In this document: positions 43,376 to 51,478 of the stretch, piece after piece | Numbering within the stretch: the stretch's first letter is position 1 | Layout of the letters: every line of letters starts with the position of its first letter | Assembly: GCA_964589785.1 (NCBI GenBank) | Contig: CAZPUQ010000007.1 | Coordinates: forward strand, 1 to 64,000 | Length of the DNA stretch: 64,000 nucleotides | Reading direction: 5' to 3' | DNA from: JAGVSR01 sp964589785 | GTDB lineage: Bacteria; Pseudomonadota; Alphaproteobacteria; Rhizobiales; Hyphomicrobiaceae | Program-made: the position numbers and the translations under genes | Notes under the pieces: model-generated | The model's database searches: none | What the model was told of the DNA's origin: nothing | The model's input: only the letters and a program-made list of their open reading frames with translations

Positions 43376-44104
43376 TCAAGCCCTCCGCCGCTTGCCGGCC
43401 GCCAGCCTGCGGCGCCTGGCGCGGCCTGGCTTCCGCTTCTGCCCCTGCGCCGCGATGCCGTCCATGATGACCGCCATCGTCGCTTCGAAAGTGTCGTCCG
43501 CACCCGTTTTGCGGATGACCGGCAGCAGCCTGGGGATCGTTTCGAGACCGGACGCGGCGCCGATCTGCTTCAGGGTGGCGGGACCGGGCCGGCCCACGAG
43601 GCCGCCGACCTCGCCCGCACACAGACCAAGGAGCGCCGCGTAGAACCCGCACTCGACCGCCGGCAGCGCCGCATCGGGCAGCCCTGCCTCGGCGAGCGCC
43701 GCCAGCGTTGCATCCGCCAGCGCCAGGTCCTGCGGACCCGTTGTCCAGTGGCGCATCAGGATCGGGAACGTGCGCGGATAGGCCTGCGCGACGGCGCGGT
43801 ACTGCCGCGCCATTCCAAGCAGCCGCTCGCGCCAGGGCAGCGACGGATCGGGTCGGCCGATGCCGGCATGCAGCCGGTCCGCCACGGCCCGCTCCAGCCC
43901 CTCGCGCGATCCGAAACGGTAGATGAGGGCGGCCGGGTCGCAGCCGATGGCACGCGCCGCCGAACGCAGCGAGAAGCCCTCCACGCCGGTGCGCTCCATT
44001 TCCGCCAGCGCCGCCGTCAGGAGTTCGGCATCATCAAGGCCTCGCTGTCCCCGCCGCGGACGAGGCCCGGCAGTCCGTCGTCGCGGCTGCGTCTTATTCA
44101 ACAT
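43376..44104 (-). CDS. TetR-family repressor (WHG-type C-terminal domain)
   Basis: 242 residues from ATG 44104. The HTH is at about residues 25-70 (LRSAARAIGCDPAALIYRFG). The C-terminal ligand domain has LLGMARQYRAVAQAYPRTFP and a short RHWTTGPQ loop as in WHG-containing TetR proteins. Two TTCAAC-N3-GTTGAA palindromes flank its start, one overlapping the start codon, which fits autorepression and control of the divergent MFS gene. Confidence 0.85.
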   Translation of the reverse strand: MLNKTQPRRRTAGPRPRRGQRGLDDAELLTAALAEMERTGVEGFSLRSAARAIGCDPAALIYRFGSREGLERAVADRLHAGIGRPDPSLPWRERLLGMARQYRAVAQAYPRTFPILMRHWTTGPQDLALADATLAALAEAGLPDAALPAVECGFYAALLGLCAGEVGGLVGRPGPATLKQIGAASGLETIPRLLPVIRKTGADDTFEATMAVIMDGIAAQGQKRKPGRARRRRLAAGKRRRA

Positions 44105-44111
44105 CGTTGAA
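44097..44111. promoter_or_regulatory. Operator palindrome 1 of the TetR/MFS pair
   Basis: TTCAAC-ATC-GTTGAA, perfect six-base arms. It covers the ATG of the TetR gene (44102-44104). A second copy with the same arms lies 48 bases away. Confidence 0.75.
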
Positions 44112-44144
44112 ATTGGCCTTGCCAACGGCATGATGCCGGCTTAT

Positions 44145-44159
44145 TTCAACAGTGTTGAA
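44145..44159. promoter_or_regulatory. Operator palindrome 2 of the TetR/MFS pair
   Basis: TTCAAC-AGT-GTTGAA, same arms as the copy at 44097 with a different three-base centre, 28 bases before the MFS start. Likely TetR operator. Confidence 0.75.
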
Positions 44160-44186
44160 TAAAGGTATTCCGCAAGGTGCGCAAGC

Positions 44187-45344
44187 ATGAAAGCAGACGT
44201 GGTCGATACGCGGCGCAAGAGCCTGGCAGCCGTCATCCTGTCGAGCTTTGGCGTCGGCGTCGCATTCGGGCTCGGCTACCCTCTGACGGCGATGGTGCTC
44301 GATGCGCGCGGCGAGCCGTCGTGGGTCATCGGGCTTGCCGGTGCCGCGCCCTCGCTTGCGATCCTCCTCCTGATGCCGATGCTGCCGTTTGCCGTGGCCC
44401 GCATCCGGCCGAGTACGGCCATCATCCTCGGCTCGGTGCTGTGTGCGACCGCCTACGGCGCGCTCTATTTCGTCGAGCATACGGCGGCGTGGATCGCGCT
44501 GCGCTTCCTCATGGGAGCGATGATCGCGCTGCCGTGGATCGTGGGCGAGACCTGGATCAATCACCTCGCGGAAGACTCCCGGCGCGCGCGCATCATCTCG
44601 TTCTACGCCGTTGCGTTCTTCTCCGGCTTCGCCCTCGGCCCGGTGCTGCTCACGTCCTTCGGCCCGACCGAGCCCTCCGCGTTCGCCTTCGGCGCGGCGG
44701 GCGCGCTGTTTGCCGCCCTTCCCGTCTATCTCGCCCGCGACCTCGCCCCCGATCTCGCGCACGAGCCCGCGACCGGCCTTGCGGGCGGCATGCGGCTTGC
44801 TCCGGCTGCCATGGCCGGCGCCTTCCTCGGCGGCTTCCTCGAGACGTCCCACTTCGCGCTGCTGCCGAACGTCGCCATAGCGGGGGGCATGGACGAGAGC
44901 GAAGCCTTGCGGCTGCTGACGGGGCTGATCGTCGGCGGGCTCGGGACGCAGTACGCGCTCGGCTGGCTTGCGGACCGGACGTCGCGCCGCTCCCTGCTCG
45001 TGGTGCTGGGCCTCGTCTATGCCGCGCTGATCGTCCTGCTGCCCGCCGCTCTCGCGTCTCCGGCGCTGGCCCTGGCGCTGATCGTCGTGACAGGAGCCGT
45101 GGTGATCGGCTTCTACACGCTGGGTCTCGCCATGCTCGGCGAGGAGGTCGAGCCGAGCCAGCTCGCGACCGCCAACGCCGCCTTCATCCTGATGTACACG
45201 GTCGGCGGCATCGTCGGCCCTGCGGCCTCCGGAGTGGCGATGACGGATGCGCCCGTCGCTGGCTTCGTCGTGGCGACGGGGGGTGCCGCCCTCGTGCTCG
45301 CGGCCTTCACAGCCCGCGTGCGCAGGCAGCGTGCAGCCTCATGA
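44187..45344 (+). CDS. MFS exporter under TetR control
   Basis: 385 residues, 12 predicted helices. The region RFLMGAMIALPWIVGETWIN is typical of the sugar-efflux/YcaD-like MFS branch, and LGWLADRTSRRSLLV carries the MFS A-type loop in the second half. Divergent TetR gene and shared operators suggest substrate-induced efflux. Substrate cannot be read from sequence. Confidence 0.87.
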   Translation: MKADVVDTRRKSLAAVILSSFGVGVAFGLGYPLTAMVLDARGEPSWVIGLAGAAPSLAILLLMPMLPFAVARIRPSTAIILGSVLCATAYGALYFVEHTAAWIALRFLMGAMIALPWIVGETWINHLAEDSRRARIISFYAVAFFSGFALGPVLLTSFGPTEPSAFAFGAAGALFAALPVYLARDLAPDLAHEPATGLAGGMRLAPAAMAGAFLGGFLETSHFALLPNVAIAGGMDESEALRLLTGLIVGGLGTQYALGWLADRTSRRSLLVVLGLVYAALIVLLPAALASPALALALIVVTGAVVIGFYTLGLAMLGEEVEPSQLATANAAFILMYTVGGIVGPAASGVAMTDAPVAGFVVATGGAALVLAAFTARVRRQRAAS

Positions 45345-45409
45345 TCGGCATCGGTGCCGTCCGGACGGGTCCTTGCCCCAAGGCTGCTTCTCGCGCTAGG
45401 TGACGCCCC

Positions 45410-46195
45410 ATGAGCCTCAAGATCCGCATCATCCCCTGCCTCGACGTCAAGGACGGCCGCGTCGTCAAGGGCGTCAACTTCGTCGACCTCATTGATGCCG
45501 GCGACCCGGTCGAGGCCGCCGCCGCCTACGATGCGGCCGGCGCCGACGAGCTCTGCTTCCTCGATATCACCGCGAGTCACGAGAACCGCGATACGATCTT
45601 CGACATCGTGGAGCGCACGGCCGAGCGCTGCTTCATGCCGCTCACCGTCGGCGGCGGCGTGCGCACGGTGGACGACATCCGCAAGCTGCTCGAGGCCGGC
45701 GCTGACAAGGTCTCGATCAACACGGCTGCGGTGTTCAACCGGCAGTTCGTGCAGGAGGCGAGCGAGAAGTTCGGCGCGCAGTGCATCGTCGTCGCCATCG
45801 ACGCCAAGAAGGTCTCCGATGCCAGTGAGCCGGAACGGTGGGAGATCTTCACCCACGGCGGGCGCAAGCCGACCGGCATCGATGCGATCGCATACGCCAG
45901 GGAGGTGGTTGCACTCGGCGCGGGCGAGATCCTGCTGACGTCCATGGACCGTGACGGCACGAAGGCCGGCTTCGATATTGCGCTAACGCGCGCCATCGCG
46001 GACGCGGTCTCCGTGCCCGTCATCGCGTCGGGGGGTGTCGGCACGCTCGATCATCTCGTCGAAGGTGTGAGGGACGGTCACGCCAGCGCCGTCCTGGCGG
46101 CCTCGATCTTCCACTTCGGCACCTACACGATCGGACAGGCGAAGGCTCGGATGGCGGAGGCGGGCCTGCCTGTCCGGCTCGACAAGAACGCCTGA
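45410..46195 (+). CDS. hisF: HisF, imidazole glycerol phosphate synthase cyclase subunit
   Basis: 261 residues of (beta/alpha)8 fold. RIIPCLDVKDGRVVKGVNF (catalytic Asp11), ELCFLDITAS, TVGGGVRTVDDI, LTSMDRDGTKAGFD (Asp130 equivalent) and VIASGGVGTLDHL are diagnostic. It uses ammonia from HisH to form imidazole glycerol phosphate and AICAR. Unusually it is not next to hisH or hisA; hisB lies 18 kb away. Its stop directly abuts the convergent beta-helix gene stop (TGATCA). Confidence 0.95.
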   Translation: MSLKIRIIPCLDVKDGRVVKGVNFVDLIDAGDPVEAAAAYDAAGADELCFLDITASHENRDTIFDIVERTAERCFMPLTVGGGVRTVDDIRKLLEAGADKVSINTAAVFNRQFVQEASEKFGAQCIVVAIDAKKVSDASEPERWEIFTHGGRKPTGIDAIAYAREVVALGAGEILLTSMDRDGTKAGFDIALTRAIADAVSVPVIASGGVGTLDHLVEGVRDGHASAVLAASIFHFGTYTIGQAKARMAEAGLPVRLDKNA

Positions 46196-47170
46196 TCAGG
46201 GAGCTACGGGGCGGTCCCTGTCGTCGCCGTTGTCGCGCCAGATGTTGCCGGAGCCCGGCTCGTTGCCCCAGTACGCCACCGGCCCGAAGCGGCCGACGTT
46301 CGGGAAATACGCGCGCGACAGGATGTTCTGCTCCACGCGTACGCCGCTGGCCCCCGCTCCACCCTTGCCGTTGTTCTTCGCGCCGCCATAGATCGTGTAG
46401 CCGCCGCCCGCGAGCAGGTTCGCGACGATCCGCACGTCGCGTCCGAGAACGGTGATGGCGCTTGTCTGCGGATGCGCGTTCTCGATGCGGTTGCGCGCGA
46501 TCTCGACGTCGGCGGCCTGGGGGAAGAGCTGCAGCGCGTCGTTGTGGTCGCCCGCTCGGGAGAGAAGATTGCCGATCAGGCTCTCGGTCACACGGATGTC
46601 GCGCGCGGCAATTTGGATGCCGTCGGCGGCCGCCCCGATGCGCGAGCGGTGCACGCGGGCGCCGTCGGCCCTGAGCGCGAGCGCCACGCCCACATGCGCC
46701 GCCGCTCCGCGCTGGCGCATCGCGCCTCCGATATCCGAATAGAGGACGTACAGCGGTCCCGCGCCCGGTCGCACTAGGATCAGCCATGACAGCTCTTCGG
46801 GTGCGAAGACCGTCACGCGGCGCAGCACGACGGGCAAGGGCGTCGAGATATCGAGCGCCCCACGGATCGTCACGTCCTCGATCAGGAGATGTGCGCCCGC
46901 GATCGCAAATCCGTCATAGGTGGCCGGCCCTGCAATCCGGCGCGCATGGGGCGGCACGCGATCGGGTGCGATCACGCCGCCCGCCACCTCGGCACCCGAC
47001 GGATGGCCAAGGACGTCCGGTCCCAGGATCTCGTTCGCGATCTCGCGGCCATGCGAGACCTGCGGCACGGGCTCGGCCGTCGACGCGGCCGCCAGCATCG
47101 ACAGCATCAAGCCGGCGAGAAGGGCCCGCGCCGAGCGCCGGCTCAGATGCGCTTGTCGGCGGAGAAGCAA
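46196..47170 (-). CDS. Secreted right-handed beta-helix repeat protein
   Basis: About 324 residues if the TTG at 47170 is the start (MLLRRQAHL), giving a signal peptide ending near ASTAEP; an ATG at 47107 would truncate it. The body shows parallel beta-helix rungs with N/D-rich turns (FAIAGAHLLIEDVTIRG, RVHRSRIGAAADGIQIAARD, VEIARNRIENAHPQTSAI). No lyase catalytic motif seen. Possible polysaccharide-binding or surface protein. Its 5' end overlaps the 3' end of nth by 28 bases. Confidence 0.72.
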   Translation of the reverse strand: MLLRRQAHLSRRSARALLAGLMLSMLAAASTAEPVPQVSHGREIANEILGPDVLGHPSGAEVAGGVIAPDRVPPHARRIAGPATYDGFAIAGAHLLIEDVTIRGALDISTPLPVVLRRVTVFAPEELSWLILVRPGAGPLYVLYSDIGGAMRQRGAAAHVGVALALRADGARVHRSRIGAAADGIQIAARDIRVTESLIGNLLSRAGDHNDALQLFPQAADVEIARNRIENAHPQTSAITVLGRDVRIVANLLAGGGYTIYGGAKNNGKGGAGASGVRVEQNILSRAYFPNVGRFGPVAYWGNEPGSGNIWRDNGDDRDRPVAP

Positions 47171-47868
47171 AGATCGGCAATGATGCACCGCTCGCACGCG
47201 GGCTTGATCGCCTTGCAGATGTAGCGGCCGTGAAGAATGAGCCAGTGATGCGCGTGATGGAGGTAGGCCGGAGGCACGCACTTCAGAAGATCCTCCTCGA
47301 CAGCTTCGGGCGTCTTGCCCTTGGAAAGCCAGAGCCGGTGCGCGACGCGGAACACATGGGTGTCGACCGCGATCACCGGCTCTCCGAACGCGATATTCAA
47401 GACGACATTGGCCGTTTTTCGCCCGACGCCGGGAAGCGACTGCAGCGCCTCCCGGTCGCGGGGAACCTCGCCGCCGTAAAGCGAATTGAGCTTCTCGGAA
47501 AGCAGGATGACATTCCGCGCCTTGTTGCGGAACAGTCCGATCGTCTTGATGAGATCGCGAACTTTGTCCTCGCCGAGGGCCAGCATCTTCTGCGGCGTAT
47601 CCGCGAGGCGGAACAAAGCGCGCGTCGCCTTGTTGACGCCCGCATCGGTGGCCTGGGCGGAAAGGACGACTGCAACCAGAAGGGTGAACGGATTGGTATG
47701 CTCGAGCTCGCCCTTGGGCTCGGGCTCGGCGGCATGGAAGCGGCGGAAGATCTCCTCGATCTCCTGCGCCGTGCGCTTGCGGGGACGCGTCCGCCGGGGG
47801 GCGGGCGGCACCCGCCCGGCCCGGGCCGATGCGGGCACCGGTCTTTTTTTCACAGCGAGGGGTTTCAT
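47143..47868 (-). CDS. nth: Nth, endonuclease III
   Basis: 241 residues from ATG 47868. Helix-hairpin-helix LPGVGRKTANVVL with catalytic Lys, VDTHVFRVAHRL with catalytic Asp, and the C-terminal [4Fe-4S] set C-x6-C-x2-C-x5-C (ICKAIKPACERCIIADLC). DNA glycosylase/AP lyase for oxidised pyrimidines. A basic, proline-rich tail of about 30 residues precedes the core. Divergent from the DUF2244 gene by 30 bases, a common pairing. Confidence 0.95.
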   Translation of the reverse strand: MKPLAVKKRPVPASARAGRVPPAPRRTRPRKRTAQEIEEIFRRFHAAEPEPKGELEHTNPFTLLVAVVLSAQATDAGVNKATRALFRLADTPQKMLALGEDKVRDLIKTIGLFRNKARNVILLSEKLNSLYGGEVPRDREALQSLPGVGRKTANVVLNIAFGEPVIAVDTHVFRVAHRLWLSKGKTPEAVEEDLLKCVPPAYLHHAHHWLILHGRYICKAIKPACERCIIADLCFSADKRI

Positions 47869-47898
47869 GGGAACGGACCTTGAGCTTAGTGTCGCGAC

Positions 47899-48399
47899 AT
47901 GACGGAAAACCCGCCCGGCTTGCAAGAGCCCCGCACCTTCCGTGCCGTGCTCCATCCCCACCGCTCTCTCTCAGAGCGGGGGTTTCTCCTGCTGATCGGC
48001 TTCATCGCCGCCGTCAGCTTCGCGACCGGGCTTGCCTTCTACAGCCTGGGAGCCTGGCCTATCCTCGGGTTCTACGGGCTCGACGTGCTTGCTATCTACA
48101 TCGCCTTCCGGCTCAACTACCGCTCCGGCCGGGCCTATGAGCTGATCGAGCTGTCGCCCGAGATCCTGAAGGTCACCCAGGTGCAGCCGTCGGGCCGAAG
48201 CCGCAGCTTCGATTTCAATCCCTATTGGGTCAAGGTGCTGGTGGACGAGTGGCCGGACGGCAGCGCCGATCTGAAGCTTGCCTCGCACGGCCGCGAATTC
48301 GAGTTCGCGCGGTTCCTCAACGCGGACGAGAAGAAGGACTTCGCCGAGGCACTGCGCGCGGCACTGCATCTTGCACGCACGGCGCCGTCTGCGGCCTGA
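47899..48399 (+). CDS. DUF2244 membrane protein
   Basis: 166 residues: two transmembrane helices (about 29-75) then a cytosolic beta-rich domain (NPYWVKVLVDEWPDG, LKLASHGREFEFARFL). This matches DUF2244, an alphaproteobacterial family of unknown function often next to nth. RTFRAVLHPHRSLSERGF is the typical N-terminus. Confidence 0.88.
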   Translation: MTENPPGLQEPRTFRAVLHPHRSLSERGFLLLIGFIAAVSFATGLAFYSLGAWPILGFYGLDVLAIYIAFRLNYRSGRAYELIELSPEILKVTQVQPSGRSRSFDFNPYWVKVLVDEWPDGSADLKLASHGREFEFARFLNADEKKDFAEALRAALHLARTAPSAA

Positions 48400-48413
48400 G
48401 GCCCACGTGAGGC

Positions 48414-48623
48414 TCACGCGTCAAGCATGGCGAGCGCCGCGCGGCGCTCGGCCGGCTTCAACTTGAGAAACTGTGCGCGCGCGGCCTTCACATCCTTTTC
48501 CGCGCCGGTCTCCGCCGCCTTCTTGAGAGCGACCGTCGCGGGGTGATCGGCTCCGCAGACGAACGCGAGCGCCTGGCCGAGCCGTCCCATCAGCGCAGGA
48601 TCGATCTTCGTCTCGTCGATCAT
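48414..48623 (-). CDS. Small conserved helical protein
   Basis: 69 residues, all helical, no signal. PALMGRLGQALAFVCGADHP and KLKPAERRAALAMLDA recall a small family found beside the VOC protein in related genomes; function unknown. Its ATG overlaps the stop of the VOC gene by four bases. Confidence 0.75.
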   Translation of the reverse strand: MIDETKIDPALMGRLGQALAFVCGADHPATVALKKAAETGAEKDVKAARAQFLKLKPAERRAALAMLDA

Positions 48624-49015
48624 CTGAAACGGCCGCCCCGCTCGAGAACCTCGATCTTGTAGCCGTCCGGGTCCTCGATGAAGAAGAAGCGTCCGAAGGG
48701 CTTGCCCTCGTGGCTCATCTGCTTGATCTCATTCGGCTGCAGGCCAAGCCCCTTCAAGCGCGCGTGCTCGGCGTCGAGGTCATTCACCACGAAGGCGACG
48801 TGCCCGTAGCCGTTGCCGAGATCGTAGGCCTCGTTGCGGCCCTTGTTGACGGTCAGCTCGACCTCGAAGTCGTTTTCGGGGTTGCTCATGTAGACGAGCG
48901 TGAAGTCCGGCCAGTCGCGGCGCTCGGCGACTGTGAGCCCGAGGCACTTGGAATAGAAATCGACCGAGCGGGCCTCGTCGAGAACCCGCACCATCATGTG
49001 GATCGCCTTGGGCAT
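48620..49015 (-). CDS. VOC-family protein, glyoxalase I-like
   Basis: 131 residues, two betaalphabetabetabeta modules. HMMVRVLDEARSVDFYSKCL and YGHVAFVVNDLDAEHARL, with metal positions H6, E53-like FEVELT, H in YGHVAF and E in KIEVLE. It fits lactoylglutathione lyase (methylglyoxal detoxification), with other VOC activities possible. Confidence 0.88.
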   Translation of the reverse strand: MPKAIHMMVRVLDEARSVDFYSKCLGLTVAERRDWPDFTLVYMSNPENDFEVELTVNKGRNEAYDLGNGYGHVAFVVNDLDAEHARLKGLGLQPNEIKQMSHEGKPFGRFFFIEDPDGYKIEVLERGGRFR

Positions 49016-49030
49016 GACGGTCTCCGCCGG

Positions 49031-49639
49031 TTAGAGCCACGGGCGCGTGGCGGCTGTCTTCTCCTCGAACGACCGGATCGCATCCTGCTTCTGGAGCGTG
49101 AGGCCGACCGCGTCGAGACCGTTGATGAGGCAATGCTTGCGGAACGCGTCGATCTCGAACCGGATGACGCCCCCGTCGGGGCCGCGGATCTCCTGCGCCT
49201 CCAGATCGATCGTCAGCGTCGCATTGGCGCCGCGCTGCGCATCGTCCATCAGCCGGTCGACATCGGCCTGCGGCAGCTTGATCGGCAGGATGCCGTTCTG
49301 GAAGCAGTTGTTGTAGAAGATATCGGCGAAGTCGGGCGCGATCACGCAGCGGATGCCGAAGTCGAGGAGTGCCCAGGGCGCGTGCTCGCGCGAGGAGCCG
49401 CAGCCGAAGTTCTCGCCCGTGACGAGGATCTGGGCCTTCCGGTAGGCTGGCCGGTTGAGGACGAAGTCGGGCAGCTCCTGGCCGGTCGCCGGATCGAAGC
49501 GCATCTCGAAGAACAGCGACTTCCCGAGACCCGTCCGCTTGATGGTTTTCAGGAACTGCTTGGGAATGATCATGTCGGTGTCGATGTTGCGCAGCGGCAG
49601 GGGAGCGGCAACACCGGTGAGCTTGACGAATTTGTCCAT
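49031..49639 (-). CDS. leuD: LeuD, 3-isopropylmalate dehydratase small subunit
   Basis: 202 residues. RNIDTDMIIPKQFLKTI, ENFGCGSSREHAPWALLDFG and IFYNNCFQNGILPI are diagnostic swivel-domain sequences. With LeuC (59101) it isomerises 2- and 3-isopropylmalate in leucine synthesis. The two subunit genes are 9.5 kb apart and on opposite strands. Confidence 0.95.
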   Translation of the reverse strand: MDKFVKLTGVAAPLPLRNIDTDMIIPKQFLKTIKRTGLGKSLFFEMRFDPATGQELPDFVLNRPAYRKAQILVTGENFGCGSSREHAPWALLDFGIRCVIAPDFADIFYNNCFQNGILPIKLPQADVDRLMDDAQRGANATLTIDLEAQEIRGPDGGVIRFEIDAFRKHCLINGLDAVGLTLQKQDAIRSFEEKTAATRPWL

Positions 49640-49663
49640 CGCGTCCTCGTTGGAGGGCGCGGC

Positions 49664-50104
49664 TCACGCCCTCAATGCATCGGCCAGGGCCCGGAAATAG
49701 CCTTCCGCCGCCGTCAGCCGGTCGACGGCGGCCTGATGCCGGCTGGCAGCGGGCAGCGTCGGAGCGACCCCGGCATCGGCCGTGCGAAGCTGTTCAAGGC
49801 GCCTTTTAACGCCAGCGAGCTTGCGCCCGTCAAGATGGCGATGCAGCACCCCGACGATGGTTTCCAGATAACCGGCAATGCGGCCGAACTCGCGCACCAG
49901 CGCGCGCCCGGCGGCCGCGTCGGCGGGCACGCTCTCGAGCTTGTGGTGGGCCTCAGCCGCCCGGGCGAGCGTGGCCGCAATCGCATCGGCATAGCGGGCG
50001 ACCTTCTCCCGCCGCCGGCCGTCGAGCCGCATGAGCTGCCCGACCCAGCGGTGCAGGATCTCGGCAAGCGCAAGGATGCGTCTGGAATAGTCTGGAACCC
50101 GCAT
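49664..50104 (-). CDS. Hypothetical helical protein
   Basis: 146 residues, Ala/Arg-rich and almost wholly helical with heptad-like spacing (LAEILHRWVGQLMRLDGRRR, RIAGYLETIVGVLHRHLDG). No signal peptide or known motif; may form a coiled-coil bundle. It is 24 bases upstream of leuD on the same strand. Codon pattern is like neighbours, so I take it as real but unrecognised. Confidence 0.65.
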   Translation of the reverse strand: MRVPDYSRRILALAEILHRWVGQLMRLDGRRREKVARYADAIAATLARAAEAHHKLESVPADAAAGRALVREFGRIAGYLETIVGVLHRHLDGRKLAGVKRRLEQLRTADAGVAPTLPAASRHQAAVDRLTAAEGYFRALADALRA

Positions 50105-50190
50105 CGTTCGGTCTCGTCCCGTGGCGGCCGCGGCTTAGGCGGCAGCTTAGGAGAGCGGCGGCGGGCGGGGATAACCAGAGAGATCGACGG

Positions 50191-50706
50191 TCAGCGGATG
50201 GAAGGATCGGCGTAGCACTTGCGCATGTATTCGCAGCGGTGCGAGCCTGACAGATGCATGCTCGAGCCCTTGGCCGGCGAGATGAACTTGCACACCTCAT
50301 CCAGGCCCTCCTCCGTCAGCCAGCCCTGGCGGCGCCCGCGCTGGACGGCGAAGCAGTCCGCCGTCTCCTCGTCGGGGCCGCGGAACTGGTGGCCGCACTC
50401 ATGGGCGTAGATCCACAGCTTCACGGGCGTCGAGACGCGGTCCATGAGGCGCGGATTGAGGATGAGGAAGCCCGGATACGCAGCGCCGTAGTCGTCGAGG
50501 TTGGGGTCGATCACCGTCGGCCGCTGGCCGCACACCTGGCGGCGGCCGTCGAGCTTCAGCTCGCCGGGCTTCAGGATCGGCGCGCCGCCGATATGCTCCG
50601 CGTATTGCTCCGGCGTCGGGATGTCCTCCGCAGCGAGCGCAAAGGGGATCAGGCAGAGCGCCAGACTGATGATGGCCCCGTGCGGCCAGCGCATGCGTAA
50701 ACCCAT
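50191..50706 (-). CDS. Secreted small protein with HExxH motif
   Basis: 171 residues with a signal peptide (IISLALCLIPFALAAED). WIYAHECGHQFRGPDEETAD holds a zincin-type HECGH motif with a downstream acidic residue that could be the third zinc ligand, plus several cysteines (VCGQ, DCFAVQRG, RCEYMRKCY). Probably a periplasmic putative metalloprotease-like protein. Not a family I can name. Confidence 0.78.
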   Translation of the reverse strand: MGLRMRWPHGAIISLALCLIPFALAAEDIPTPEQYAEHIGGAPILKPGELKLDGRRQVCGQRPTVIDPNLDDYGAAYPGFLILNPRLMDRVSTPVKLWIYAHECGHQFRGPDEETADCFAVQRGRRQGWLTEEGLDEVCKFISPAKGSSMHLSGSHRCEYMRKCYADPSIR

Positions 50707-50859
50707 GATAGACCTAGAAAATCGATCTGCGGTTTCGACCGGCTGCCGCGGTGCGAGTTTGAGTCAGCATCGCCCAGCCGTGTCCCTCATGCAAGCCCGC
50801 AGGCTTCGCCGTGCCCGGATTGTCCCGCGCGTCGGCCTGGATATGTCCGGCTCGGCGCC

Positions 50860-51276
50860 TCAGCCCAGGGCTTCCCGTTCGATGTCCTCCATGTCCGCGT
50901 CGGAAAAGCCGAAATGATGCCCGATCTCGTGCACGAGAACATGCGTAACGAGATCGCCGAGCGTCTCGTCCTCGCCGATCCAGTAATCGAGGATCGCCCT
51001 CCGGTAGAGAAAGACCATGTCGGGCTCGCGGGGCGTGTCGAGCACGCTTTTCTTGTCGAGGCTCACGCCCTGATACAGCCCCATGAGGTCATAGGGGCTC
51101 TCGATGCCGAGCTCGTCCAGCACCTCGTCGATCGCGAAATCCTCGCAGCGGATGACCAAATCGCCGCACATCTGCCGGAAATCCGCGGGCAGCCGGTTCC
51201 AGGCGGACGCGGCCATCGCCTCGAAGTCCGCCAGAGTCGGCGCGGTCGCCAGCCGCCAATCGAAGTCGTCGTCCAT
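50860..51276 (-). CDS. Minimal zincin metallopeptidase (COG3824-like)
   Basis: About 138 residues; start chosen at ATG 51276 with GAGG six bases before, ATGs at 51279 and 51288 being alternatives. LGDLVTHVLVHEIGHHFGFS carries HEIGHH with the extra His of minimal zincins. DLMGLYQGVSLDKKSV and PDMVFLYRRAILDYW are typical of this short family. Cytoplasmic; substrate unknown. Confidence 0.85.
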   Translation of the reverse strand: MDDDFDWRLATAPTLADFEAMAASAWNRLPADFRQMCGDLVIRCEDFAIDEVLDELGIESPYDLMGLYQGVSLDKKSVLDTPREPDMVFLYRRAILDYWIGEDETLGDLVTHVLVHEIGHHFGFSDADMEDIEREALG

Positions 51277-51478
51277 CATCGCCCTCATGCCGCGCGAACG
51301 GCCCGTTCCCGAGGCCGCCCGCCGGCCGCGACGGGTAACATCATCCCAATCGGGCAACAAGAAGGTCGCGCACGCCGCGGTCTTGCGAGCGAAGACTTGC
51401 AATATGACCTTTTCCGCCGTGCTAATGGATGCTGGAACGGACGGGAACCGGCCTTGCCGGGGGCCCGTTCCTCCGGTC

